From Nymphaea colorata (taxonomy: Eukaryota; Streptophyta; Magnoliopsida; Nymphaeales; Nymphaeaceae), in assembly GCF_008831285.2 (NCBI RefSeq), contig NC_045144.1:4518268-4582267 (forward strand): 64,000 bases of DNA. Direction: 5' to 3'. The notes beneath the pieces were generated by a model. The model saw only the letters and a program-made list of their open reading frames with translations, was not told the origin of the DNA and did no database searches. This document shows positions 53,060-64,000 of this stretch, in pieces; position 1 is the stretch's first letter, and each line of letters begins with the position of its first letter. Position numbers and translations under genes: made by a program.

Positions 53060-53205
53060 TAACAAATATATTACATGGAAATTTTAGAAAATTTTACTTA
53101 TCCTATATAAAAATTTTGAAAAATGATATTTCGATCCGTGTCAAAATTTAAAACTTTAATTTGGCTCACCTCATGAAAAAATTTCAGCTCCGCCCCTAAC
53201 TATAC
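53060..53205. mobile_element. Short dispersed repeat (GGGGCGGAGC family), reverse copy
   Basis: The reverse complement starts TTAGGGGCGGAGCTGAAATTTTTTCATG and continues with GAT/CGAAATATCATTTTTCAAAA, matching 25490-25628. Confidence 0.6.
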
Positions 53206-54448
53206 TATTGTTTTATGAAGCATGGGTGATTACATCTACCATTTGATTTTTATGAGAATGGGCTCTGTTGAAAGTTATCTCCGCCCCTGCTCCTCAGCTT
53301 TCCAAGAATTTTAAGTGTGTGAAACATCAGTCCACTGCAATGGCAACCAGAGGCTTTTGAGTCGATCACAAAGGGTTTCAGAGAAACCCTCTGTAAGAGA
53401 GAGAGAGAGAGTAAAAAACGGATGCCGGCCGACAACCGCGGCGGCCGCCACTGTTTGGTTTCTGGTGCCAAGGTACTGTTGAGTCAAGGCAAGAGACTAC
53501 AATGAGGTTTGGAGGAGCTAAAAATGACAGTAAGGTTTGACCAGCTGTCTTTCTTTCCCTGAGCAGGAAACTGCTGAAATCACAAGGCAAGACAAGAGGA
53601 CACATTAGCAAGAAGAAAACATCAAGAAGCATGTATCAGCAAGGGCAGGGAGACAAATTCCAACGTTTTGTCTGTTGTATGACAGGTTTTCCGATCTTGA
53701 AGAACAAGGAAATTGTCCTTTTCTTAATCATTAAAATTTCATTAGTTTAAAGCAGCGTTGGACCCTAAGGATGGGAGGCAAAAGCCTCTCCCGTGCCACC
53801 TTAATCATTAAAATTTCATCTGATCAGTTCATATTTTCTACATTCAATATTGTTTGATCAAAGGAGAAAAAACCGGTTAAATTTTTCGCTTTTTCTTGGC
53901 CAGTTTGACAAATCCCATCTTATTCATGGGTCAAACCAGAAAAACATTTTCAGGAATATATATATATATATATATAAATTGAATGGTGACTCTAGATAGC
54001 CAGTTGCCCAGCTTACTTATGACACTGTTTGATATCATATGGGAAAAAAAAAAGAAAAAAGAAAAAAGTGTTAATTAAGTCACATTTTCTCATTGTTTAC
54101 ATTTCAACTATTATCATGATAGATTGAATGGCTAGGCTTGTGTCTCCTAATGTCCATTAGTTTTAGAGTTGCCTTTCACAGACTATACAAATAAATACAC
54201 ACACTCAAACCTTTTATTCAATATTTGTTTGTCGTATAGTTCGTTTAATTCATATAACCGTAGTTTGATAAACTACTAATTGTTTTATTATCATGCCGTA
54301 ACGTGTTTGATGCATTATGGTGTAAGGAGCCATATGCTTCCCTTTTTATGCAGTCTAATACACTTCGGCTCCAGGCGCCACTGACCGCCTATCCACTACA
54401 TAAAATATTTCGATAAATGCTTTCATCTCAAAAATAAACTTTTCACCA

Positions 54449-54883
54449 GAGCTGCAGTTGGCTCAGGCTCGACTCAAATTCACTCTGGTAGTTCAAACTT
54501 AAATTTATGCTTGAAATGTTCAACGAGTCAAGTTCGAGTTGTTACAACTCGACTCGACTACATAAATGTGTCATGAGTTAGAGATTTTTTGTTGCTAAGT
54601 GTTTCTTTAAGGAATAGTTGCATGCAGAATATTTTGGATTGATTCTTTGCATTATATGTTAGATGGGTCATATAACTGAATTAGTTAAAAAAAGAAGACA
54701 GTTAAATCGAGTCAACGAGATAAAAGACTTAACAAGTTAAGCAAGTAGAGCTCAATCGACGCTTTATCATCGATCCAAGTTCAAGCCCGTTCTATGGAGC
54801 TTGACTCGAGTTCGACCCAAGTTTGGACTTGAGTTTTTTGAGCCAAGTGGAGTCCAAGCTCAACTCGGCTCTTGTGCAGCCCC
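54449..54883. mobile_element. MITE-like element, second member of the 21036 family
   Basis: Collinear with 21036-21541: AACGAGTCAAG.TCGAG, AAATTTATGCTTGAAA, TTAACAAGTTAA, GTTCTATGG, ending CTTGTGCAGCCCC. About 435 bp, no ORF. Confidence 0.65.
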
Positions 54884-55674
54884 ACCTTTCACTTAATGTT
54901 TATATTTTAAGAGTCTGTTCCTTTACCGGAAGTGTCTATTCTTAGCAAATGAACCATAAGGTGCATACCAATACATAGATTTATAAAAGAAAAAAGAACA
55001 AAAGTTTCACACATTTAATGTGCATGTATAATGGTGTGCCCCCGTGTTTCCTGCCCAAAAAACATCGGCCAGTCGAGCATCTATCCAAAATAATTCGTCG
55101 GATGTGATTTGCATAATCTATTTAACAAAAAAGAACATCTGAAGCACACTATTGAAGGCGCAAAAAAGGAAGATCAAAAGCACCAAAAAACAACTTACGA
55201 TGCATCATGTTTTGATAACGCAAAGATCTTGATTTCATTCCTAAAAAGCACGAACCAAAACATGGTCGTATTCTGGATCTACCTATGCGATTAAATCAAG
55301 CCAAATCATTTCATTTTTGGCCTAAGGCAGACCTGAACATCATTCAGTCTCTCTCTCTCTCTCAACATAAATACACACACCCACTGAAAACTTTCAAGAA
55401 ATCACCAATATATGTTCCGTCAGAAATAAATGCAGTCACTGGTTCAAAACAATGTAATAGAAATAGAAACTAAAACACCATTTGGAAACAAGCCAAATTT
55501 TGTATCTGTAATTAAATGAAGCAAGAAAATTTGGTTATTCCAAATGGTAATTCAAATGAGAAGAGGCCAAATTAACCCCCAAGGGACAACACAGTCGGTG
55601 CAAAAAGAAAAAACCAACTAATTCCTTTAACAAGCATACTCCAGCAAGAAAAAAAGGGCACCAGGGTACACAGT

Positions 55675-58600
55675 TTAACCAGCAAGAGCAGAATTAAGGG
55701 CACTATGAACATCTATACCAATTTGTGCTTCCGCCTTCTCTAGCTCAGTTGATGCTGTGTTTAGCTTATGTTGAAAATCAGCCAGCCCCTTCTGGACCAG
55801 ACTTGGATCAATACGGTCAATTGGCATTGCTTCTACAGCAACTATATCTGCAAAGGAATTTGCATGGATGAACGCAAAACCACTGCTAATGAAATACTTC
55901 GTCACATCGTTTCCCTCGTGAACTGAGACAATTCCAGGTTTCAATTCGGCAATTGTTGAAACATGGCCAGGCAAGACTCCCATCTGCCCTGTCGTAGCTG
56001 GGATAATGACCATGTCAACCTGTAAAAATTGCAAGAACAATCCCACTGTTGAGCTAATAAACGACGACTATTTGCCAAGGATATGGACTGCACTCTGATA
56101 TTCTCATCTAAGAGCAATTAAGTTAACTGAATATGAAATAATCCAAACTCTCTCGTGCAAAATTCAGATAGCAGCTTTACACGTCAGTGTTCTTCAACAT
56201 GTATTCCACTATCATGAAAGAGACATGGATCGTAAACAATTGATTACAGAAAAGGAAGTTTGTACATCCAAAGATTGAACAAGGTGCTCAGGCACAGGAT
56301 AATGCCAAAAGGCAATTTCCAGAAGGAAATACCATAAAAATGTACAAGAAGAGGGAGATTCGGAGATTGGATACATGCAAGTTGACGGTAGAAGTCATTA
56401 AGTTCATTGGCAAATAAATCTAATCACTCTTTATGGTTCCACTGAACCCGTGCCCTCCTGTGTTTTAAAGTGGCAAAAGAGAATATGTGTCTTGAGTCTT
56501 GAAGAAAACTACAATGGATTTGCTCTTGGGCCCCAAACCATCAGTATCCATTATCCCTCCATCAGACCTCAACACAGAAATGTCAAGTGGACAACAATTT
56601 AATGTCCTGCTCTGTAATAAGCCCCTCGGTTTGCTATCCATGTTATACATAACTAAGAGAGATAAGAGCCAACATCAGGTCCATATTCCAATCCTGGCAA
56701 AGCACATTATGACTTCAGGTCAAACACATGCCCCTACCAAAGGACACAACTGAACGAACGTGCCACTGAAGCTCTCTAATCTCTAATGACAAAATTCTCA
56801 CAAAAAGGATGCCCTTTACAGACCACAGACCAACATCCTTTAGTGTCTATCTCAAGCACCCAACAACTACACCCGTCACCAGCCGATACTCCTTATTCTG
56901 GCCTATCTATTAAATTATACTCTCTCCTCTGAAGCACAGATCTATGTATAAAGGCAATGATAAATTTGCATTGAAACAAAGGTCACCAAATGGGGCCCTC
57001 TTCCCAAGGTAGTGCCTTATCCCACAAAGAACACAAGCAAGTTACTTAAATAATCCCAAGCAAAATCAATTCTGAAAAAAGGGTTCCAACTTCCAACTAC
57101 CTAACACCATCACAACCTTCTGGCAACCTAGGTAATATGTAATCAACTAGAGATATAGATGAGAAAGCAAGATGAGAGACCAAACATACGAAAAACATAT
57201 GACTGGTATCCCAATTGTGGATTGTAACTAAAATACTTGACAAAATAAGCAAAAATATAGCTAGTTGTCAAGCTTTTTTTTTTTTCTTTTCAACTACTCA
57301 CCACCCAGCTAACTTAAATGCTTATCCAACAGGTTGCTAAAGACAAGGAAATGCCACTCTCCACACCACTGCCACATTTTTATTTTTTTTTTGGTGTTAA
57401 GGTGTTAACACTAGTTCTCTGTAGTCTTGTTCTTTTTGTCGAACTTAACTGTTAAATGTTTATTGAAACCCCGTTAAATTATATCTATTTTATTTTACAA
57501 TGTCATTTCTCTTTTCAGCCTTTTCTCTGACGAAGATGCTGTCAAGAACGTAGAAGAGTGTTGAATGTCATGCATGTATACCTAGCGGTCCTAGCCATAT
57601 ATAGCCACATTTTTGAAATTGACATGTTGTACATTGTGAAACCTGCACCTATACGACTTAAGGTTTGAGTTAAAAGAACTGGGGGGTCTGACACATTTCG
57701 TTGGTTAGAAAACCATTATGAACAGAAAAAACATACTAAATGAGATATAGTAAAGATCTGTTGAACAAATATGAACTGCTTGGTTGCCAGCAAATTGCAA
57801 TGCCAATTGAGGTCAATATAAAATTCAATAATGATGCTGATTAAGACTAAAAGATCTCATTATGTACTAAAAATGGGTTGTAGTTTAATCTATTTAATTC
57901 TGCCCAAATCAGATATTTCCTACACAGTGAGGTCAATATAAAATTCAATAATGATGCTGAATAAGACTAAAAGATCTCATTATGTACTAAAAATGGGTTG
58001 TAGTTTAATCTATTTAATTCTGTCCAAATCAGATATTGCCTACACAGTGAGAGTCACTAGTAAATTTATGTAAGCCACACTAGAAGTTACAAAAATGGTA
58101 GTCTATGTTAAAGGAACTCGACTTTAACATTCTAAAGGAAAAGTTGTGAAGTTGTCAGTTATTACGGTGTCAATTATGCCAGAAAAATTATCAACTCAAA
58201 GATCAAGTGCTGATTACATTTTCAATCTTGGAAGATTGACCAATGTCATGGTGTATTAAAGAACAATAGAAGGATTCATTGTTTACAATAGTAACAAAAC
58301 ATCGAACAATATCTATAGCAGACCAAGAATGTTATATAACTGACTAATAACATATATTAAGCAAAATACCAACTATGTTATGGAACTTTACTGTGACAAC
58401 GGAAGTGTCATCAGGTTAGCAGAGAATCTAATACTCCATCCACAAACTGAGCATATACAAATCAAAGATCACTTTATTCTTGAGAAGGTAATTTAAGGAG
58501 GGATAACTCTACTACATCCAAAAACAGATGAAAAAGTTGCAGATTTTTTTTACCAAAAGATTAGCAATTTCAAAATTTTTGAGTTCAAAAGACTGCTTGA

Positions 58601-61103
58601 TGCCATTTGTATAGAGTTGTCAATGAGGGGAAGACTGTTTCCTAGCAGCTAGTTTTGAGTTTTATTAACCAGCACAAGGATAACTTTTTTTTGTGTGGGC
58701 ACAGTAAGGTGACCATACAATAGCTACCATAGATTTTTTGGAAAAATTGCATAAGCAGTCTAAAAGTTTCTTTACGTTGTGCAAAGAAAACAAAATGATC
58801 ACACTGTGGAGGATGGCTTTTCCCCCTGCCTTTAACAAGTTGGGTTAACTAAATGATCATACAACTAAATACATTAAAAAAGAGGTGCCTAACAACCAGC
58901 CACACCTTTGTGTTGTTTATCATTTAGTTCCAGTCTGTGGAAAGGATGATGATACATATTATTCTTTTCGATTGGTCCTTCAATACTATGTGTTAAGTAT
59001 TTTGGTCCCACCCTGTTCTATTGTTTTTTTGTTTACATTTCTTTTGTTTATTTATGTACAACCAATGTGTTGGATGAAAAGGTTGTGAGAACATTACTTG
59101 GATACTCACATAGAAGTTTCTTCCATGTATCCAGTAGTATATTCTTTTAAGAGCATTATGTTGAACTCTTTTTCAAGTATTACCATATGTTTAGTTAGAC
59201 CCTACTGAATTTATTTCATGTATTTTTGTAAATTGTAACTAATAGTGAAATGCTGCCAAAACTCTGCCATCCAATCCTTATCTGTACTTAGGCTTGTAAT
59301 TCAACAGATCACCTCTATTAAAGTTGATTTCAAAGTTCACCGTGTCTAAATCTGGATGAACAAAGGTCCAAATGCATCTACTGCAACCTGAAACAGCTTT
59401 GACTGTGTCCATCGATGCGCATTTGTTGACACAGGGAGAGCACACTCTTATATGACATAAATATTAGACATGTCTTGACTAAAAATTTGAATTAGTTCAC
59501 AAGCGCAGCAAGGTTCCAGTTCCCACTTCTTGATATGCCATATAAAATACACATACTAAAAAGTTAACAAAAAGAAAAGACAAAAAAAAACAGGAAATGG
59601 AAAAGCAGGTATCCCTAATAGGTAGAAATACAAATGATCAATTCAAGTATGGTAAACTGACTGCAAGATACGATAGCAGCGTAGATAGCTAGAGTTTGGT
59701 TAAGACTGGAAACAAGACGATCATGCTTTGAATCAGCAACTGAGGCATAAATTGATGTTGAAAGACAAGCCAGAAAGGGTAGATGGTGCTCGACTTGCAT
59801 CATTTGTGCACCATTGTTTAAAATTTTAACTTTTAAGGTAATGTGTATTTTATATGCTTCACATACCAAGTCATAACTTGAGACTCGATGCCCAGAATCA
59901 ATTAGTATTGTCTTCAAAGTGAAGAAATTACAGTTTTCTTCATAAGATATCTCGACCTCAGCTCATCACAGGCTCAAGTCCAAGATTAGCTTAGCTCAAT
60001 CAACACAAAAGAGCATATTGCAAGGGTCAAAATGCAACCCCAAGGGATAGCACCATACGTTTTGATCACCAAAAGAGTTAAGACTAACCAAGATGGTTGA
60101 CAAAAATATCTAATTGTGCAATAGAATACAGATGAATTCCGCTTCATTTCTCAAATGAACAAGACCAGTTTGTTACTAAGCTGAACCTTGTGTGCATTCA
60201 TCAATCTAAAGAATGCAATTACTTGAATCGTGCCCATCATAATAAAACCTTCCAGCCAAGTTACTGTCCAATACAAACGATCTAGAACCATGATGATTGA
60301 TGAACGTAAAACCATACCCACTCAAAAAGGAAAATAGTACGACTCTCGACATATGAAAGCGCCATCCAGTCCTTGCCACTTGACTTCAGTAAGGAAAACA
60401 GGCCAACATACATCTCACCACCAGCACATGGCAATAATCAACCATTAACCTCAATTCGACTGGCCAGAAATCCAACATAGATTAGTCACAATCTGTTAAA
60501 AAAAATCCAACATACTTGACATTTCTCGGCAACATATTGACATCGAGAAAATATACGGCAGAAAAATAACGAATCCGTAAAACCATACAAAAATGATAAG
60601 GTTGCGACCATTTCACTATCTTCGGCTCCACTGCCCTATAAACACAAGATAGATTGACCACCACAATCATTAAGAAACGCCAAGAAGAAGAGGAAGAAAG
60701 AACTAGTCGTTTCTTAGCACCATTTCGTAAGAAGCAAAAAGGGAAAACAAGAACTCAAAATCAAGCTTCTCTTCAGTTGGTGGAGTTCAACTATCAACAG
60801 GATGGCATAAAATTTTACCTCCTTGGACGACAGCTCCGACTGGTAGGGAAGCACGAAATTGACGGTGAGTTTGGAGGGAATGGAGGAAGGGACAGGCGGG
60901 CGGGGACTCATGAAGGAGAGAGGAGTTTTAGGTGGGTCGATGTTAGGCACGATCTTCATCCATGCTTCGATGAAGGCGGAGTCCGCCGTGGGAGTGGCCG
61001 CTACGTCTGCCGCAGACGAAAGGAACCGATAATGAGCAGCAGAGGGGAAGGCCTCCCTACCCCTCTTCAGGAGCCGAAGGAAGGATGTTGATCGATGAAT
61101 CAT
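55675..61103 (-). CDS. ATP synthase subunit delta', mitochondrial, two exons
   Basis: The plant homologue of the bacterial epsilon subunit, part of the central stalk of F1 on the matrix side of the inner membrane. Exon 1 is 60819-61103 (95 codons) and exon 2 is 55675-56019 (114 codons plus stop), phase 0, GT..AG, 209 residues in all. Residues 1 to about 33 are Arg/Ser/Ala-rich without acids ([15 protein letters not shown]), as expected for a mitochondrial presequence. Then come [31 protein letters not shown] and [13 protein letters not shown] of the beta-sandwich, and a C-terminal helical hairpin ([33 protein letters not shown]). It closely follows the Arabidopsis protein in length and sequence. 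The first ATG of the conserved frame is used. The 4.8-kb intron carries repeats and a copia fossil. Confidence 0.95.
57808..58050. repeat. 120-bp tandem duplication in the ATP synthase intron
   Basis: GAGGTCAATATAAAATTC and the rest of a 120-bp unit occur twice head to tail (about 57809-57928 and 57929-58048) with three substitutions. Confidence 0.95.
58385..58620 (+). pseudogene. Fossil copia RNase H fragment in the ATP synthase intron
   Basis: Reads [32 protein letters not shown], then after a stop DEKVADFF and a [12 protein letters not shown]-like end. This is the C-terminus of copia RNase H (YCDNxSAIxLAxNPVxHxRTKHIEI). It is older and more decayed than the other three copies, with no LTR recognised. 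Antisense to the host gene. Confidence 0.75.
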
Positions 61104-62722
61104 GGCGTCAAATGGGAGAAGGATCACGGCGGGGTTGGCTCTCCCTCACTCTCTGACTCTCACTCCAACGCTCTCCCCCCCCATTTCGGGAGGAGGGAAG
61201 AAGATTTGGTTAAGAAATCGTGAAGATGATGAAGCTTGAATTAAGAAAATATAGTCAAGTGAAATTGCTTATTGCTCATTTTTTATTATTATTTACCATC
61301 CAATTCTAACTAGGTTAAGATTTTTTCAAACTTTGGCAATTTGGATTGGAAATGCTTAGTAGAGCATGTTAAATTCGATTATGCAGGAGCTATAATTTCA
61401 TAACTCGTGCATTGCTTTCTAGTAAAAAAAATCTGAGACCAAAGCACTGACTTTGCACAATGATTCATTATGCACCTTGCCTATCCCTTTCAAGGACCAA
61501 AGTGGGTGTTTAGTGTTTTGTAACAATAACACTACCTTATTTTCAATCCAACAATGCATTCCAACTTCATGGTAAGAAGCTATTTTTAGAGGTCGTTTGA
61601 TTGATGAATTTTTAGTTGGGTAATGTATTTTTTAGATTCGAGTTTAGTTTGACATTAATCGGATAAGTTCGTTGGACCATTTGATCGGTCCCTAAAGAAA
61701 ATCCTCGTTCTGTCCCTGCATTCAATGCCTAAGTTGGATTAACATTTAAAGTAGGTTGTGTTTGATAAAAGATCCCAGGCTGGATTTCAAGACAAGATTC
61801 ACAATTTTGCTTCGACTCCTACAATAGAAATTGTTGTCCGGACACACTATCAACAATTTGTCTTATGGATAATAGAACAACGCCGATTGATTTACTAGTG
61901 AGAGAAAAAAAAGAGAGAAAGTTATGTGCGTCGTGCACAGTAATGAAAGGAAGAATATTTTGGTAATTTGTTAAAAATAAATGTCTTCCACAGTCATTTT
62001 ACTTTTTTCATTTTCAATTTTGTATTTTAATGTGAACTATATAGTCATTAACCATACTAAAATCGTGCACGAGTATGACACATATAATCAAGGTTGAAAA
62101 AAAAAGAAAAACTATAGAGAAAAAAAAAATTAGTCCAGCATATCAAACAGGGTTTTCAAAATCCCTACATTTAAAACCTTATATGTGAGAATTTAAGATC
62201 AGCTATCAAACGTAGCTACCTTAATGTTGTCAAGCTTGCTTCTTCTTAAGCCGAATCGGTGAAGCTACCAATTTGTGATTCGATTGACTGATGAATCGGC
62301 TGTGAATCAACCAAACAAAAAATCAAAATAAAAGCAAATATAAAGAAAAAAATTTATTTTTTAAAATATTTTAAAGGAGCTCATCGAGTTCCGGACCATT
62401 GAATCATTGGCACCGATCCGATTCAAGTCCTGAAAACACCGACTCGAGTCCACTAGGTCACGGATCTTACGCACTGGTTGACGTCCATGCGACATTGATT
62501 CCCCACGATCTGAGACCAATAAATGGTCTTCCTTTGACCTCTTGACTCCCAAGAACGCCTTCATTTGGTCCACGCGTAAGCCTTCTCCTCTACGTGTTCT
62601 CTCTTCAATCCACACTCCCTTCTCCACTGAATTATGAAGTTGAATGTCAAAGGGCTGACTTGTGCATCTTCCACTTATATATACGCTCACCCCCTCAAGA
62701 GCTCCTCAGTGCGAAGAAGAAG
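61104..62722. other. Region between the divergent ATP synthase and ERF genes
   Basis: 61104-61210 is the C/T-rich leader of the ATP synthase gene on the minus strand. 61220-62400 is AT-rich with no gene. 62370-62670 is richer in GC and contains the ERF promoter. Confidence 0.6.
62676..62683 (+). promoter_or_regulatory. TATA box of the ERF gene
   Basis: TATATATA within CCACTTATATATACGCTC. It predicts a start of transcription near 62706-62712, just before the ATG at 62723, and so argues against using the upstream in-frame ATG at 62594. Confidence 0.65.
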
Positions 62723-63187
62723 ATGCAGAGATCCGAAGGTGTCATCGCCAGAAACCCGTACAGAGGAGTTCGCCGCAGGAAATGGGGGAAGTGGGTGTCG
62801 GAGATCCGGCTCCCGGGCTCCAGGGACCGGCTGTGGCTCGGCTCCTACTCCACTCCAGAGGCAGCAGCTGTGGCGCACGACACTGCCGTCTTCTGCCTCC
62901 GGGGCCCGAGCGCAGTCAGCACCCTGAATTTCCCCTGCAATGTCTCCCCGTACCTCCGGCTCGACATGTCGCCCAAGTCTGTGAGGAAAGCCGCGGCGGA
63001 GGCGGGCATGGCTGCGGACAAACAACTCGCGCCGCCCAAGATGCAGCAGGAAATCGCCATGGGCGCGGTGCAGGAAGGTCACAAGGGCGAGATATGGGGA
63101 GAAGATCACTTGTTCTCCAGAGGACAGGTGCAGAGTGAAGAAGAGTTGAGCATCTCAGTCGACGATATGGAAATATTATTACTGTAA
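62723..63187 (+). CDS. AP2/ERF transcription factor, DREB type (ERF017/018-like)
   Basis: Intronless, 154 residues. A single AP2 domain spans about residues 13-71: [17 protein letters not shown], then [17 protein letters not shown] and CLRG..NFP. WVSEIR with [13 protein letters not shown] is closest to the ERF016-018 group of DREB subfamily A-5; assignment within the group is from memory. The domain ends SAVSTLNFP, one or two residues longer than usual before NFP. The C-terminal part is acidic and ends DDMEILLL. It should bind GCC/DRE-type elements in the nucleus as a regulator. The frame is open upstream to an ATG at 62594, but the TATA box lies inside that stretch, so the start at 62723 is preferred. 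Confidence 0.93.
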   Translation: MQRSEGVIARNPYRGVRRRKWGKWVSEIRLPGSRDRLWLGSYSTPEAAAVAHDTAVFCLRGPSAVSTLNFPCNVSPYLRLDMSPKSVRKAAAEAGMAADKQLAPPKMQQEIAMGAVQEGHKGEIWGEDHLFSRGQVQSEEELSISVDDMEILLL

Positions 63188-63830
63188 TTTGCTGTCCGTT
63201 TTCTATATAGCTTTCTCATGGTTCGGCAAAGAAAACCATGTGAAATAAGATTCTGTATATGTATATGTAGATCGATTTACACATAATCAAAATCAGAATT
63301 AGTACTAATTTACTCTTTTAACTTCGGAAATCTTTATATTAGTGAATTTGTGAAGAAAATGTGATTCTATTAGTAATCAAATCACGGGTTTGGTATACAT
63401 TAGTAACGATGAATATCAATTCTATTCAAACGAGTTTGTGGAGTCTTAATCAAAGTTGAGCTCAACGTTGAGCTCGAGTTGCTTTTATGAAGCTATTGAA
63501 ACTCGAGCCAAGTTGAGTTCGTGGTGTCATTAGTCGAGCCAAATTCGAGTTGATTGAACTTGGGTACATGTGGGATCCACATGGTCACAAAGATTGATTT
63601 GGGTCATACCAGTCCAAACTCCGAAAGAAAGCTCACCTTTTTTGTTATACAAGGAGTGATGTGGACTGGCTCGGCAAAATTGAACCTCGAGCTCAAATTC
63701 AAATGTATGGTCGAAATGAATAGTTGACTTTGAATTTTAAAAATTCAACTCATTTAAATTTGACTTGGTTTTGGGTTGACTGATATATGTTTTACATAAA
63801 CAATTACAATTAAAATTAAACGAGTAGAGG
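63188..63830. other. Downstream of ERF; AT-rich with CTCGAG-rich repeat
   Basis: No gene. From about 63445 it is dense in GAGCTCGAGTT/AACTCGA words like those in the 21036 and 54449 elements, without clear ends. Confidence 0.5.
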
Positions 63831-63831
63831 T

Positions 63832-64000
63832 CGAGCTTGATACAACTTCGAGTTGAACTCGAGTCGACTCTATAGAGCTCAACTCGAGTTGGAACATGTA
63901 GTGGAGCTCGAGCTTGATACAACTTCGACTTGAACTCAAGTCGATTATATAGAGCTCAACTCGAGTTGGAACATATACTGGAGCTCGAGCTTGATACAAC
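63832..64000. repeat. 77-bp tandem repeat, open at the window end
   Basis: CGAGCTTGATACAACTTCGA recurs at 63832, 63909 and 63986, a 77-bp period with few differences. Each unit holds several inverted CTCGAG-type words. The array continues past the window. Confidence 0.93.

Larger units (their letters stand above)
46900..55674. other. Intergenic region, 8.8 kb, repeats only
   Basis: No gene recognised. It holds TTAACC-rich DNA (47200-47330), degenerate GATCC/AATCC words (48040-48860), (TA)n at 49337-49366 and 53955-53974, a GC island (49785-49915), a 66-bp tandem duplication (51110-51241), dispersed GGGGCGGAGC-family pieces (about 50980-51055, 51855-51975, 53060-53200), a possible GC-rich spot (53430-53455) and a MITE-like element (54449-54883). 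Confidence 0.65.

Noticed and set aside
60654-61091. 145-codon plus-strand ORF
   Set aside because: Shadow of exon 1 of the ATP synthase delta' gene on the other strand.
62662-63138. 158-codon plus ORF and 140-codon minus ORF over the ERF gene
   Set aside because: Other-frame shadows of a GC-rich AP2/ERF coding sequence that has clear domain similarity in its own frame.

Overview
This is nuclear DNA of a flowering plant. It holds plant-type cytochrome c, the mitochondrial ATP synthase delta-prime subunit, a WVD2-like TPX2-domain protein, an AP2/ERF factor, Ty1/copia retrotransposons primed by initiator-Met tRNA, long introns and many TA and GA microsatellites. I cannot fix the order or genus from the sequence alone.

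Layout. 1-6031: two nested copia elements. The plus-strand element ends with an LTR (560-864) that has 65-bp inverted termini. It sits inside the 3' LTR of a minus-strand element (865-6031) that carries a full but broken gag-pol. 6236-21724: a cytochrome c locus present as three direct copies. The first is a pseudogene without exon 1 and most of exon 3, the second (13579-18638, minus) is intact with 113 codons, and the third is a decayed relic split by a MITE-like insertion. 21725-25630: small repeats and a third copia element whose reverse transcriptase has been deleted, joining integrase to RNase H. 25631-29266: no confident gene. 29267-32490 (minus): an intact seven-transmembrane protein with a leader intron and an overlapping upstream ORF. 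32600-37560: AT-rich intergenic DNA. 37565-42443 (minus): an 11-exon, 570-codon WVD2-like/TPX2 gene, perhaps transcribed from a TATA promoter near 46865 through a 4.1-kb leader intron. 46900-55670: intergenic, with dispersed short repeats and one GC-rich island. 55675-61103 (minus): the two-exon delta-prime subunit gene, with a fossil copia RNase H in its intron. 62723-63187 (plus): an intronless DREB-type ERF gene. 63430-64000: AT-rich DNA ending in a 77-bp tandem repeat that runs off the window.

The five protein genes do not form a pathway. Cytochrome c and ATP synthase delta-prime both serve oxidative phosphorylation, but they are 37 kb apart and nothing suggests co-regulation. I found no convincing new biological system. 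The most unusual structures are the LTR with long inverted termini, the cytochrome c triplication in three states of decay, and the integrase-RNase H deletion derivative. Exon limits were read by eye from splice consensus, reading phase and family similarity.
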